Shown: in pieces, positions 46,372-56,358 of the stretch | Position numbering within the stretch: position 1 is the stretch's first letter | Layout of the letters: each line of letters opens with the position of its first letter | DNA from: Whalleya microplaca | Taxonomy: Eukaryota; Ascomycota; Sordariomycetes; Xylariales; Xylariaceae | Assembly: GCA_022497155.1 (NCBI GenBank) | Contig: MU385740.1 | Location: 310,001-374,000, forward strand | DNA length: 64,000 nt | Reading direction: 5' to 3' | Translations under genes and position numbers: made by a program | Notes under the pieces: generated by a model | What the model was told of the DNA's origin: nothing | What the model saw: only the letters and a program-made list of their open reading frames with translations | Databases searched by the model: none

Positions 46372-47622
46372 GGTCAGGCTTGTATAGTATGGTAGAAACG
46401 AATATTACCAGGCAGAACAACATGGAAGTGCTTTTGAAATGGGAGAACTCTCATTAAAAAGATTGGGCACATGTAAGACTTAAGAGGTAGCAGGGGTGCG
46501 TGGTCCAGGGCTGGGGTTAGGGAGATCTTGGGCATGTTGAAAGCAGGTGCCGAAGTGGCATCCAATGCGACACACTACCACATCTACGCGACTAGCTAGC
46601 GCTCCTACAGAAAATGCGATACGTAGTACAAGGGGAGTCAGCTGGATAGGACATTGAGCTGATTCAGCTGATGATTTAGTCTTATCTACCCAAGGCGGTA
46701 AGGCCCCCCTTAGCATCGCGTATAATAATGAGTATGTAGGTATCTAAATGTAAAAGGGATAAGAAAGAACTTCCTGGTACTCTAGTAGACAGGCGATCTA
46801 GGTTTATCATACTTAGATACTACCGTACTCTAGACCTCTATAACGAGGAAGGTATGTTGATTTCATACTTCCAATACCTAAAGGAGGACCGCAAGTGACA
46901 CGTAATTCTAATATACTTCCGTAAAACAAACGGCTTGGATTTTCTTTAAGCATAGTCAACTGGAATAAACCTGTCTAGGATGTACTGCACTTCCGATGGA
47001 CGTGTGAATACTTAATGCCGTACCAATAATCTATTAAATCTCTACTGTCAATCCAAATATACGGATGTATATGCTAGACTATTATTATTCAGTTCTGCAA
47101 ATCAGTTCTGCTGGTTTTCTGTGAATGGGGTGACACCCTTTGCCAGTTCCGTGAACTGTTCACATTATCCATGTAACTCTTCTTGGCTAGTTGTATTAGC
47201 TTCCGAGTTTCGTTCATCAGAGCCGATTCTCGTAGGCTCTTACCTATCGCATCAGATTTCTCATCCTGACAACCCACTATATCGGCCGCAAGTAGTTGCT
47301 TTGATGTTACGTAACTCTGAAATGTATATGTATGACCTGGATACTGAAAAAAATATATCATGACCCTCTGCTAGCCCGTATTGGCAATGTCGGGATGAGC
47401 TTAAGCTTCTGCAGGCTATCTTCAAGATGCACTGTTTCAATGAGTCTCCGTCTCCAAACGTGGACATCCCCGCCGCCCCGTGCGCTCAAAGTCAATCCTT
47501 TGATGTAAAGCTTGAAGAGAATATTGACCATGAGGCGCGAACGCCAGCAGCAAGCAAGCCGGATGGCTGTATAACAGACTGGACGATAAATGAAGCTTTA
47601 TACTTAGAGGGGTAGAGCTAGA
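46372..47622. other. 1.25-kb region upstream of the A-T-R gene
   Basis: This contains the promoter of the reductase gene and the 3' flank of the kinase gene. A minus-strand frame at 47089-47361 has a protein-like stretch (SLRESALMNETRKLIQLAKK), and a plus-strand frame runs 47427-47615 (MHCFNESPSPNVDIPAAP). Neither has a domain or splice context I can defend. Confidence 0.4.
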
Positions 47623-49042
47623 CTAGAATCCCAAACGTTCAAGCAACTGAACAAGCTGCTTCTCATTGTCTTCCTTACATTCCATGATCACCTTCTCAGA
47701 CTGCATCCGTAGAATGTCAGAATTGCTGACTCTCCAGGGTAAGATAGTGCGAAGAATCGAATCAACATCCGCCACCTTGTCAATGCCTTCTATCGTCGCC
47801 GGCCTCTTCACATCCTGTTTCTCCAGCTCATCCTCCCAAGCTTTCGCGATTTCCCAGTTGACTCCATCCTCAATCGATTGCGGGAGGGGTGACGGAAACC
47901 CGTGCAGTTTAGCTTTCCTCAGTGCTGCTTGCTCGCCTGCTTCATCGCCCGACCAACCGCGAAACTGACCACCAGCACCATCAAAAGAACGAAGGAATTC
48001 GTAGGAAGGGTGCATAATACAGGCGAAGTCATAATCAATCAATGCAGTGATACGGTGGGTCGAAGCATCGAATAAAAGATTATTAGTGGCTGCATGGTAA
48101 TTACAGTTAGCTCGGCAATAGGATTAAAGAATTAATAATGAAAGGAGAACTTGCTGAAGTCAGCATGTATAATAGATTTATCTTGTGCTGTTTTCAGTGT
48201 TTCAAATTGACTTGGGACACCACGTTCAACAAAAGCGTCCAAACGGTCTCTAATACCGTTGGCATGCCATCCTTGAATGTAAGGGTTTGCCTCCGCTCTC
48301 TGGAGTGCTACTCCCAATCGACCTTTGAAGGAGGATTCGTATGATGGCCAGGGCCCAGCTCCAACGCTGGTCATAGCCGCACTAACAACACGGCCATTCT
48401 CGTCAAACGTCACACCTCCAAGCCCGGTTATGCTTTCCGGGAGCTGGTAGTCTTGTAAAGCTTTGAGCAGCTTGGCCATTTGTGAAAGGATTAGTTTCTT
48501 CTGCTGAAGATCCATAGATGCAAATGATTCATCTACAGATTCACCGGGCATCAGCTCTTGAATAATCCAACCCTGAGAAGACTCGGTAGCAGCACTTCCC
48601 CAGGCATACACGGAGGGGACCACTGATGGCTGAAAGCCTCTAAGTGCGGCAGCTGCGAGATTGATCATCGCTACTTCATTTTCGACCCGGGTTTCAGGGC
48701 TCATCCCCTCAGCGTCGGGATTGGTGAGGCGCAATATAAATTGCTTAGTGCCATCAGGAATCGGGTCGCAGCCAGGCTGCCGGGCTTCATTTTCCGTTGA
48801 GTGGTCCGAAGTGATGGGTAAGGGCAGTGTGATGTTATAGACAAAGTTGTTGTATTTGAAGGGGCATTCGGGGTCGTATTGAATAGGGACGATTTTAGCA
48901 TCCGCCTAACGTGCGCATACATTTGGCGGTTAGCGCCATAGCAACTTGTCTACAATAAGCTTACCTCAAGATTGAATTGCTTATGCAGCAGGCGCTGAAC
49001 GAAGTCCAGTCGAGCTTGGTAGTTGGCGTGATTGTGGGTCAT
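47623..49042 (-). CDS. APH-family phosphotransferase (aminoglycoside-kinase-like fold)
   Basis: Members phosphorylate small molecules; fungal members often lie beside secondary-metabolism genes, though most have unknown substrates. Exons 48965-49042, 48155-48905 and 47623-48089 join to 431 residues. The second intron (48090-48154) appears to be GC-AG: GCAAGT donor, GCTAACT branch, TGCAG acceptor. Splicing it restores the catalytic loop. The joined protein has HADFTTNNLLFD (H273-x-D275-x4-N280), followed by ALIDYDFA, which supplies the metal-binding Asp of the DFG-equivalent. Earlier, WIIQELMPGESVDE fits the hinge region. The start MTHNHANYQARLDFVQRLL gives the usual N-terminal helix. Catalytic residues are present, so it is probably active. 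It lies 325 bp downstream of the repeat-precursor gene on the same strand. Confidence 0.88.
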
Positions 49043-49367
49043 GGTGATCAGCTCTGAACTATAAGCTAGAGTGTAAGAATGAAGGACACTTGACAAACAC
49101 AAGGCGACTGTGCCCAATATGTACCTGTGCCGTGTTCTTCTATCCAGGCTGCCAGGGAGCGGTCAGTGGTCTGACAGGTGTGAGGTGGTCTAAGCGTCCT
49201 GGCACAAAACAAAGCAGATCCAGCTAGCTTTCCCCTCACCTCATCACCATTAATACACATATTGCATTCAGATGACTCCAGCTATCTTGCACGCCTTCTT
49301 CCATCCGGTTTACAAGTTTGTTTGCCCCAACTGGTCCGCCTTCGGCTTTCAGCATCGCAAATGACCC

Positions 49368-50003
49368 TCAGGCACCGTCAGCCTTGAAGATGCGCTTGAT
49401 GAGACTGAGCCCTGAATGGAGCCAGGAGCTTGAGTCGTGCATGATCATCAAGTGAGCGTGACAGCCTTTGTCAAGCTCATCGACATCCAAATATACTGGA
49501 CCGGTCGGTAGCTTAGACTGTGCAAGTAACTCTAACAAGCAGAGGCCAATAGATTGCATACCCAATGGTCAGAGAAGCCCAATTTTTGGCTGCCATGAGG
49601 AGCCACAGCTGAAGCTGCTCCCTTATATTTAGTCACCCACTTTCCCCGGGTGCTGGTTTCGTCGACCGTCGGCCCTTGTGGTGGAACGTCTTCTTTATCG
49701 TTGGAGTATGAACTCACCCACTGGCCTCTGGTGCTGGTTCCGTCAACCGTTGGCCCTTGTGGAACATCATCTCTGTCGTTGGAGTACGAAGACACCCACT
49801 GGCCTCTGGTGCTGGTTCCATCCACAGTTGGATGATGATCGCCTTCGGGGGCATGGACATGGCGTTCCTTAATAATCCGAATGTCAGTCGGTTCAAGCTA
49901 GACGCGTGAATCATTGGAAACTCACCACTGTATTGAGCGAGGGGGCTATCGCCATGGATGCCGCGCTGGCACATAAGGCCGTGAAAGGAACCGCTGTCTT
50001 CAT
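49368..50003 (-). CDS. Secreted tandem-repeat protein, candidate RiPP precursor
   Basis: Exons 49926-50003, 49562-49867 and 49368-49517 join in phase 0 to 177 residues. Exon 1 is a textbook signal peptide, MKTAVPFTALCASAASMAIA, with probable cleavage after the last Ala. Exon 2 encodes three consecutive repeats: residues 39-64, 65-91 and 92-118, each starting P-T-V-D-[GE]-T-S-T-R-G-[QK]-W-V. All three keep Trp and Tyr in W-V-x-x-Y (W50/Y54, W76/Y80, W103/Y107). Exon 3 adds a 49-residue non-repeat tail with LPTGPVYLDVDELD and one dibasic Lys-Arg near the end. The gene is head to head with a UstYa-family gene. Known dikaritin precursors combine a signal peptide and tandem cores, but separate them with Kex2 Lys-Arg sites; here none lies between repeats. 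A repeat-containing secreted effector is the main alternative. Exon 3 is the least certain part. Confidence 0.7.
49592..49831 (-). repeat. Three 78-81 bp coding repeats in the candidate precursor
   Basis: Units at 49754-49831, 49673-49753 and 49592-49672 encode 26, 27 and 27 residues. Copies 1 and 2 encode nearly the same peptide but differ at synonymous sites, including a serine switched between TCT and AGT. The repeats are therefore not a very recent duplication, and the amino-acid pattern appears to be maintained. Confidence 0.85.
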
Positions 50004-50485
50004 TCTGAGAGGAAACCTTCAGTTGGACGATATCTTGCAATTGGTACAGGCGCAGGACTACAACTATGCAGGCCAAACCACTTTGCAACTGGCGCAGTCA
50101 AGCATCATATATCCACAGGGAAAACTAAAGGACTAGGGCTGAAGAGGAATCGGCGTTGAAGAGATATTACCAACATCAGTATGGGATGCTTACCAAGTAA
50201 ATACCCTGCATTGTCACATATTCTAAAATCCAATTCCGTAGCTTCTTCTTATCTTTGCAAGGTGCCCAGGACAAAACTCGAATTTTGGTGAAGTAATAGA
50301 AACATATGCTGTCGCACTGTGTAGCTAAGTCATGCTCTTGTGCTGTATCAGGCTGCCGTGGTATGCCCGAGCTCTACTTCTCAGATGACCTCCATCCATT
50401 GTCTATCCATTCCCTCCAGGAAATTTCCAGTTACTTATCATTCATCTTTCCTCATCTTTACTTGATTTGGCTATAAGCACCCACA
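50004..50485. promoter_or_regulatory. Divergent promoter between candidate precursor and UstYa gene
   Basis: These 482 bp separate the two start codons, suggesting joint control. A CCAAT box lies at 50230-50234 (plus strand) and a TATAAG sequence at about 50472, 14 bp before the UstYa ATG. No binding site for the nearby Zn(II)2Cys6 protein (inverted or direct CGG triplets) was clearly recognised. Confidence 0.5.
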
Positions 50486-51510
50486 ATGGCAAACAACAAC
50501 GGCATGCAATATATTCGCCTCAGGAGCGTCGGTTCGAATACTACTACTCCAATGGTTCATGGGACTTCCCATACCGAAGAGCTTACAAACAAAGGCAACA
50601 GATCTACTTTCAGTCTCAAGCGTTTTCGTTTGAAGAAGTTTGTATTTCTTTTCTCTCTGTTGCTAAACTGCTTCGCTATATGGAACCTGTTGTTCTCAAG
50701 AACTCCACTAGACCGAATCCTTACTTATTGTGAGTCTGCAACACTATACGTAAGTAAGCATACTGTTAACTGGCCCTGATGATAAGAGCGCCTGCGCTGC
50801 CAGCCATCGAGAACGAGAAAGTGGTTTTCTCAAGTGCATTTGGTATTGAGCGATCATCGTTCCAAGGAGAACCGTCAGAAGAAAATGATAAACTATGGGC
50901 TGGCCTCTATGACTGTAATCTGACTCTTTCATTGTGCGCCATCTATCTCTAACATTTCTCAAGTTGGCATCACAAGGATCAGCGCAGATGAAGCGAGACC
51001 TATGGATAATAAAAGGCTCCCTATTCCCGATAAAGAAGGCGGGTACGTAGTCCAGCTAGCGGTGTTTCATCAACTTCATTGTTTGGTAAGTCTTATGTTC
51101 GTGTGACAAGTACTGCGCTGACCAAGACCGCAGAACATGATTCGAAAGGCCATATATGGCGGAGCTGACATGTCGAACATGGATGATGCAATGGGAATAG
51201 AGCATCTGGATCATTGCGTTGATATGCTTCGTCAAAGTATAATGGTAAGCTGTTACCAGCGAAGTGGTACTAGTTGCAAAACTGATGCTGGTGGCTTTGA
51301 CAGTGCACTAGCGACATAACTCCTACTACGTTCGCTCGTACGTCACTCGACAGCAGCATGAAAGTCGTCGCAGAGGTTGTCCATACCTGCCGGAGCTTCT
51401 CGAAAATTCAACAATGGGCATGGAATAGACGTATAGACAAGGCTATTGACAAGGATAAAGTCGTCACCGACGATCCATTAGGTTGGGGAACATGCACATA
51501 TTCGCCATAG
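50486..51510 (+). CDS. UstYa-family (DUF3328) oxidase-like membrane protein
   Basis: UstYa-family proteins act in fungal RiPP pathways (ustiloxin, phomopsin, asperipin), where they are implicated in oxidative macrocyclisation of the core peptide; others occur in non-RiPP clusters. Five exons, 50486-50729, 50789-50914, 50964-51085, 51134-51244 and 51304-51510, give 269 residues. A basic cytosolic N-terminus leads to a single membrane helix at about 52-70 (FVFLFSLLLNCFAIWNLLF). The lumenal domain has both hallmark motifs: HQLHC (H159-C163) and EHLDHCVDMLRQSIMC (187-202). TYSP is at the C-terminus. The fungal pattern of a short Tyr-Ser-Pro segment just after the helix is also present. Every key residue of the two motifs is intact, so the protein is probably functional. 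It is divergent from the candidate precursor. Confidence 0.9.
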
Positions 51511-54305
51511 GAGAGTTTCAGGACTAATTGAACCGTGCTTCTGTATTCCTAGACTAAGGCAAAAACTATGACAGTTGATCTGATTCTTCATATGCCTCTG
51601 CGCGCTGACGGAGTAATGTTGTTGTAGACATTAAAGATCAGATGGAACAGTAAAGAGTCGTGCCATTTGGAGATTTGAATATTATTGACCTTTTCTCTTC
51701 TCTTATTTCAGCTGCAATCAACCTGAGACCACCTGCCTACACCGCGTATATAAATTGTATGGTATCTGTATGTATTCATACATTGTATACTCTGACTTTT
51801 GACTGCCCTGAGAGTAACGCCCCTGCTATCGACTATTATATTAACCACGCTATCTATGAGTGCCCCGGCTTTATCTGCTACTAACGGAAGTATTCCAATG
51901 CGTTCAAGAGCTTCTTTGCGCCTCTATCACACGCGCGTTATCAATATATAAATCCTATAGCAATAGGGTTCGTAACAATTTTTAATTTATATAGTTGTTG
52001 ATTGTAAAAAGGGAGTGATGTGAATAGGGTCGACTAATAATAGTTGGTATCAGGAAGCTGACGGGTGACAGTAGTTGTTACCTAGAAAACAACCTCCGAA
52101 CTACACATATAAAAACAATCCCCATATAGCACAACTTATAGTAATCAGGATTATTTGACATCGACCTCTGCGTAAATACCTAACTCAGAGTCGTGCTTGT
52201 TGACCCATTCTGTAATCTCTGAAAAGTTTCGACACATGTGCGTTGTGGATACTCGCGCTTTAGATCTTTTGTGAGTCAGTGCCAGTCAAAAATCTGTCAC
52301 ACAAGCCCACCTATCCAGCTATTCTTTTCCCATCTTGACTTCCCAGGAAATTGTCAAGCCTCACATATACGCAGTAGCTATGTCCTACTTACACCTGCGT
52401 ATAACTGAATGTCACGGCTCTGCCGCTCGAGCTAGTTCAAGTCCCTGCTTATAGTTATAGTCCTACAGACCACCCAAGCATCTCGAAAATCCAGTCTAGT
52501 CAACTGCCCGAAAAAGCATAGTGTTTTCTTGGGATGACTATCACATGCATAGCTGCATAAGACGACTAATTAGAGACAATGGTGTTTTTCAGGCTATAGT
52601 AGATGTAAGGAATCAACCGCTGGCTTCCGCTCTAGTGTATTGTCTGGGTCTTCTAACGTCCCCGTAGGCATTTGGAACATATGTTGCACCAGAAACTACT
52701 GGCTTCACTTACACACAACTAGGTCAGCTTTAAAGCAACGAGAATGAAAATATAATCATAATTGTCCTTATTTTTTTTAATCGTCTGGTTGTCCTTTGCC
52801 CCAATCCCATATCACGCTCTAGAAATAGATTATGAAAGGTGGTAAATGAGGTGGTGTGAAAGCGTTAAGGCAATAGGCCATTCCCTATTAACCTATACCA
52901 GAAATCGCATTTTATAGCCTTATTATATACAATATCTCAATACTAACTAGCCTTGTTAAAATAACATTGTAAACATATAATGGTTATATAATAAGAAATA
53001 CATGTATTAAAAAACTATTAACAAGCTTTATATATAACGACTCCTCTCCTTCATATTAACTATTCATTAATAACATGTAGCTAATAACCCCGTAAAAGAT
53101 AAACTTCAATGTATAAAATTTATATTCACTATTGTCGCAAAGCCGACGCCATTATTGCTGCACAGAAATAATGCCTTATGTCCTGCGACGATTATTATTA
53201 CTTGAACTAGATTGGGCGTCCAAAGTAAGGGCATCGTGGTGAAGGAAGTGTCTCGAACGGGCAGCATCCCAAATGCCTGTGTGGGTCAAATGCAGTTCCA
53301 TGTTCGTTTTCCATTCCATATAGGCATTATTGCTCTTATTATTATCCATTATCTTCGAAGTCCAATGGGAGGTCTACCGGCTCAATACCTGGTTTCATAG
53401 TAAAATCGAGTGTTTGAGTGCTATGTAGTCTCCAGTCTAGACGTAAGTCTACTAGACACCACCCGCTGTATAAAAGAATTTGTCTACAAGCAGCAGGTGG
53501 TCTCAACCCCTGTATTTCACAATATGTGTGTACCAGCTAGAATGTACCCAACTGAGATATCTGAAGACACTAGCAATGTAGACATTCTTTTAATGTACTT
53601 AGTCAACCCGCTCACCGCTCAACAAGAATCCGTATTGTAGCCAATGACAATAGCTCGAATAAGCTCCTCCAGTAATCGCCAACTAAAAACACACCAACGA
53701 TGTTGTTTGAATTGCTAGGTATATTTCCAATATAAGGTCCAATCTACCACTCATTCGACTTAGTATTTGACAAGTTTGCAATCAAAACTCAAGACTCTTA
53801 CTGTGAAACACTACTTATTCGACCTCAAAGGTGTCCAATCTAGCCTAAGTAAGCAAATATTATATATATGACTGATTTGTCTAATTATCTGGTTTAACAA
53901 TAGACTTATGTAACTCGCCGTTCTTATGCATATCGGCTACCTATGATTGCTTTAAGTATTTTTAGTCGGCTACCTACCAGACCCTGCTCTAGGTCATGTG
54001 TATGTATGTGTAAGACAACGTCTTAACCTGTTGAGTTCCCATGGGGCGACGCCACCGGTTACACAATGCTTCACGTGGTGAGTTACTCACGGAGCTTCCC
54101 CAGAGTTAGCTTGTGTAAGCAATCAAAGCATAATAAGCAAGATTGTTACAGTTCAAAGTAGGAAGGCATACCAGCTTGTCAAAATGCAATGCTAGACTTA
54201 TCGTCTCATTAAAATTCGTGGTTGTAATTATCGTATACAAGCCTAATTCAATACTTGCAGCTTGTGGGATATCATTCGCATTCTCCTACATATGGGTATC
54301 TATCC
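51511..54305. other. 2.8-kb AT-rich region without recognised genes
   Basis: The stretch from about 51,900 to 53,200 is visibly AT-rich with many TATATA, AATAA and TTATTA runs and no open frame of interest. This fits RIP-mutated repeat remnants or a boundary between compartments. Short frames at 51660-51884, 53212-53400 and 53410-53640 are not protein-like. It separates the UstYa gene from the Zn(II)2Cys6 gene. Confidence 0.5.
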
Positions 54306-54956
54306 TCAACTAGGCCGTCTGGTCTGCTTAAAGATGTCGATGAGGTTATCCATCCTCGCCTCGTACTTATCTCTCTGCTGTCTGAGCTCACTCTCAAACT
54401 TGGCTTTTAGAGACCGTAGCTCCTTGGCGTGCTTCTCATGCTCTGTCTTGAGCACGTCCTGGAACTCCTCCTCCATGGTGCGCATTGTCTCCGTGAGTTC
54501 CCGGACTTGAACCTTCATCTCCTTCAAGTTCGTGATGACGGCAGCGCCGTCGTCTTTCTCGTCGCTGATCTCCTTCTGGCTGACTGCAAATACAGCAGGG
54601 TTGGTAGCGGGAGGAGAAATAGTGGGCGAAGCAGTAGCCTCAGGCCTCGGGGCTGAAGCTGGGGCTGAGGCTGAAAGTGGCATGGTCTTAGCATGCCAAT
54701 GCAGTTGAGCTCTTGCTGAGCGAGTCAGATGGCGTGACGAACGCTCTGGCCGTTGAAATGTTGCGGTCGTCTTGGATGCTGGACGACATTGGTAGTTTGA
54801 TCTCAGGCAATAATCACACTCGCCGTCTTGGCGGTTGTAGCGGCACTTCAAATGGCATTAGTTGACAATTCATTGCGACAGCTGACTGGTGACTTTGTAG
54901 GTGTTACATACCCTTTGATGGTGCTTCCGGCAGGCATAGCAGCGCGAAGATCCCAT
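54306..54956 (-). CDS. Short Zn(II)2Cys6 protein with a C-terminal coiled coil
   Basis: Exons 54912-54956 and 54306-54845 join in phase 0 across a 66-nt intron, giving 194 residues. The binuclear zinc cluster is complete only after splicing: C6-x2-C9-x6-C16-x8-C25-x2-C28-x6-C35 (CYACRKHHQRCRYNRQ..., then CDYCLRSNYQC). A Ser/Pro/Ala-rich linker follows, then a long charged coiled coil from about residue 100 to the end (EMKVQVRELTETMRTMEEEF, HEKHAKELRSLKAKFESEL), suited to dimerisation. There is no fungal-TF middle-homology domain. The protein could be a local regulator of the adjoining metabolic genes, a truncated transcription factor, or an unrelated small DNA-binding protein. Location 2.8 kb beyond the UstYa gene is suggestive only. 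Confidence 0.8.
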
Positions 54957-55793
54957 ACTACGTCAGTAGCGACAGGATGAGGTTCTTATCGCGAAGCGAA
55001 TAATTGATAGGCGTCGACGCACGAAGGATGTAGCGCTGGTTGACTTCGCTTGACAGCTGCTTTTGTGTTTATTGAGCAACATGAGGATTAGCAGCGAGCA
55101 GAGCAGCTAGAGTACCTTCGTTTGTTTGCTGTTTCCTGGCAAACATAGGTACTTGCTGAAAGCTTAATTACTGGTGTTCTCCACAACAATATGATAGCAG
55201 GCGCTTATCAGCACGTGAGCAGCACATTACATCACTTCAGCCTGTCAGCTGTTTGCTGTCTGGCTGGTTTACAAAATATTACAGCTACAAACTGAAACAC
55301 AACATCAATTCGTTTCAAGTTCCAGAATGGATATTGGTTATCCTTAGCAATGACATATAATTAACAATTAGATGAAACTTTTGCAAACAACTTCATGTTT
55401 TGATGCTGAATACAGTAATTGAGTTTCGGCTATCTCGTCGTTAGCCCCTTTCCATCTTTCAACCAACAAAACCTACACCACCTACCACCCACCCCCTTTC
55501 ACACTCCAAAATAGCAATTCAAGTCGTCATTGACTGAGACATTACGCAGGGCCAACGTTCCCCAAAGCAATGGAGGTCTTTTCAGTGCCGCAAGCAACCA
55601 ATCACGGTCCACGAATATGGTCAATGAAAACCGTATTGGCGCTTTGCATGACTTCATCCATATTTAGTCCCTGGGACTAGACTTATAAGGCTGGTCCTTT
55701 TGCTGTTTGTAGCAATCTCTATTATATGTAGACTTCTCTCCTCTCGCCTTTTCGTGAATTGCTTCAACTGTGAGCTAGAAGAAGTATACAACA
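54957..55793. promoter_or_regulatory. Divergent upstream region of the Zn(II)2Cys6 and small mitochondrial genes
   Basis: The two genes are transcribed away from each other across 837 bp. A CCACCTACCACCCACCC pyrimidine-rich stretch lies at about 55478-55494. CCAAT occurs at 55588-55592. No RNA gene was seen. Confidence 0.4.
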
Positions 55794-56306
55794 ATGTCTT
55801 CAGTAAGCAGGCTCATTCAATCACCAGCGCGAGCCTCGCTCGCGCGAGCCGCATCCCAGACACGAGGAGCGCGACCTCTAAGGCGGACCTTCACCGAAGG
55901 CCGACCTCCTCCAGCCCACGGGGGCAGCAACCAGAGAGTGTACGAACCCATCTCAACCTGCCAAACCCCCCAAAGCCCCCATCAAGACTTACATACTAAC
56001 ACACACCCTCACGCACGCAGCGTCATCGGCCTGGTCGCGATCTCGATCCCCGCACTGGCGTGGTTCACGATGCGCCCCGTCAAGCTGCAGGCGACGCACG
56101 TGGCGGCGCCGGGGGGCCTGGACCCGGCGGCGCGGGCGCGGCTGAAGCGCGAGACGGAGCCGGAGGTGCCCGTGCACCGCCACCCCGAGCACGAGGACCC
56201 CGAGCTCAAGGCCGCGTTCGGCGTCCCGCACAAGAAGAAGCGCGTCGATGGGCAGCCGGACGACCGGAACCATAAGTCGATGAGTGAGCGGAATAGGATG
56301 ATCTGA
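55794..56306 (+). CDS. Small membrane protein with a probable mitochondrial presequence
   Basis: Exon 1 (55794-55939) and exon 2 (56021-56306) join in phase 2 to 143 residues. The intervening 81 nt are in frame and stop-free, so unspliced reading would give 170 residues, but GTACGA, ACTAAC and GCAG elements support an intron. The N-terminus MSSVSRLIQSPARASLARAA is rich in Arg, Ser and Ala with no acids, typical of mitochondrial import. After splicing a hydrophobic segment VVIGLVAISIPALAWF spans the membrane, followed by a charged C-terminal domain with Pro, Glu, His and Lys (EPEVPVHRHPEHEDPELKAA). No family was recognised. A mitochondrial inner-membrane location is inferred. The second half is strongly GC-rich, as in conserved genes elsewhere in the window. 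Confidence 0.68.
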   Translation: MSSVSRLIQSPARASLARAASQTRGARPLRRTFTEGRPPPAHGGSNQRVYEPISTCQTPQSPHQDLHTNTHPHARSVIGLVAISIPALAWFTMRPVKLQATHVAAPGGLDPAARARLKRETEPEVPVHRHPEHEDPELKAAFGVPHKKKRVDGQPDDRNHKSMSERNRMI

Positions 56307-56342
56307 GGAGGTAGTTGATTAGGGGGAATAGGGGGGATTGTT

Positions 56343-56358
56343 GGGGGGGGGGGGGGGG
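56343..56358. repeat. Poly-G run (G16)
   Basis: Sixteen consecutive G in the 3' flank of the preceding gene. Its exact length may be unreliable in the assembly. Confidence 0.85.

Noticed and set aside
49650..49872. Plus-strand open frames across the coding repeats
   Set aside because: They are antisense of the repeat precursor, which has a signal peptide, phase-matched introns and synonymous codon divergence on the minus strand.
53212..53640. Two short plus-strand frames in the AT-rich block
   Set aside because: No domain, no splice context and unremarkable composition for chance frames.
32000..56000. CRISPR array, prophage or bacterial operon
   Set aside because: Genes have spliceosomal introns and fungal architecture throughout; the short tandem repeats seen are microsatellites without spacers.
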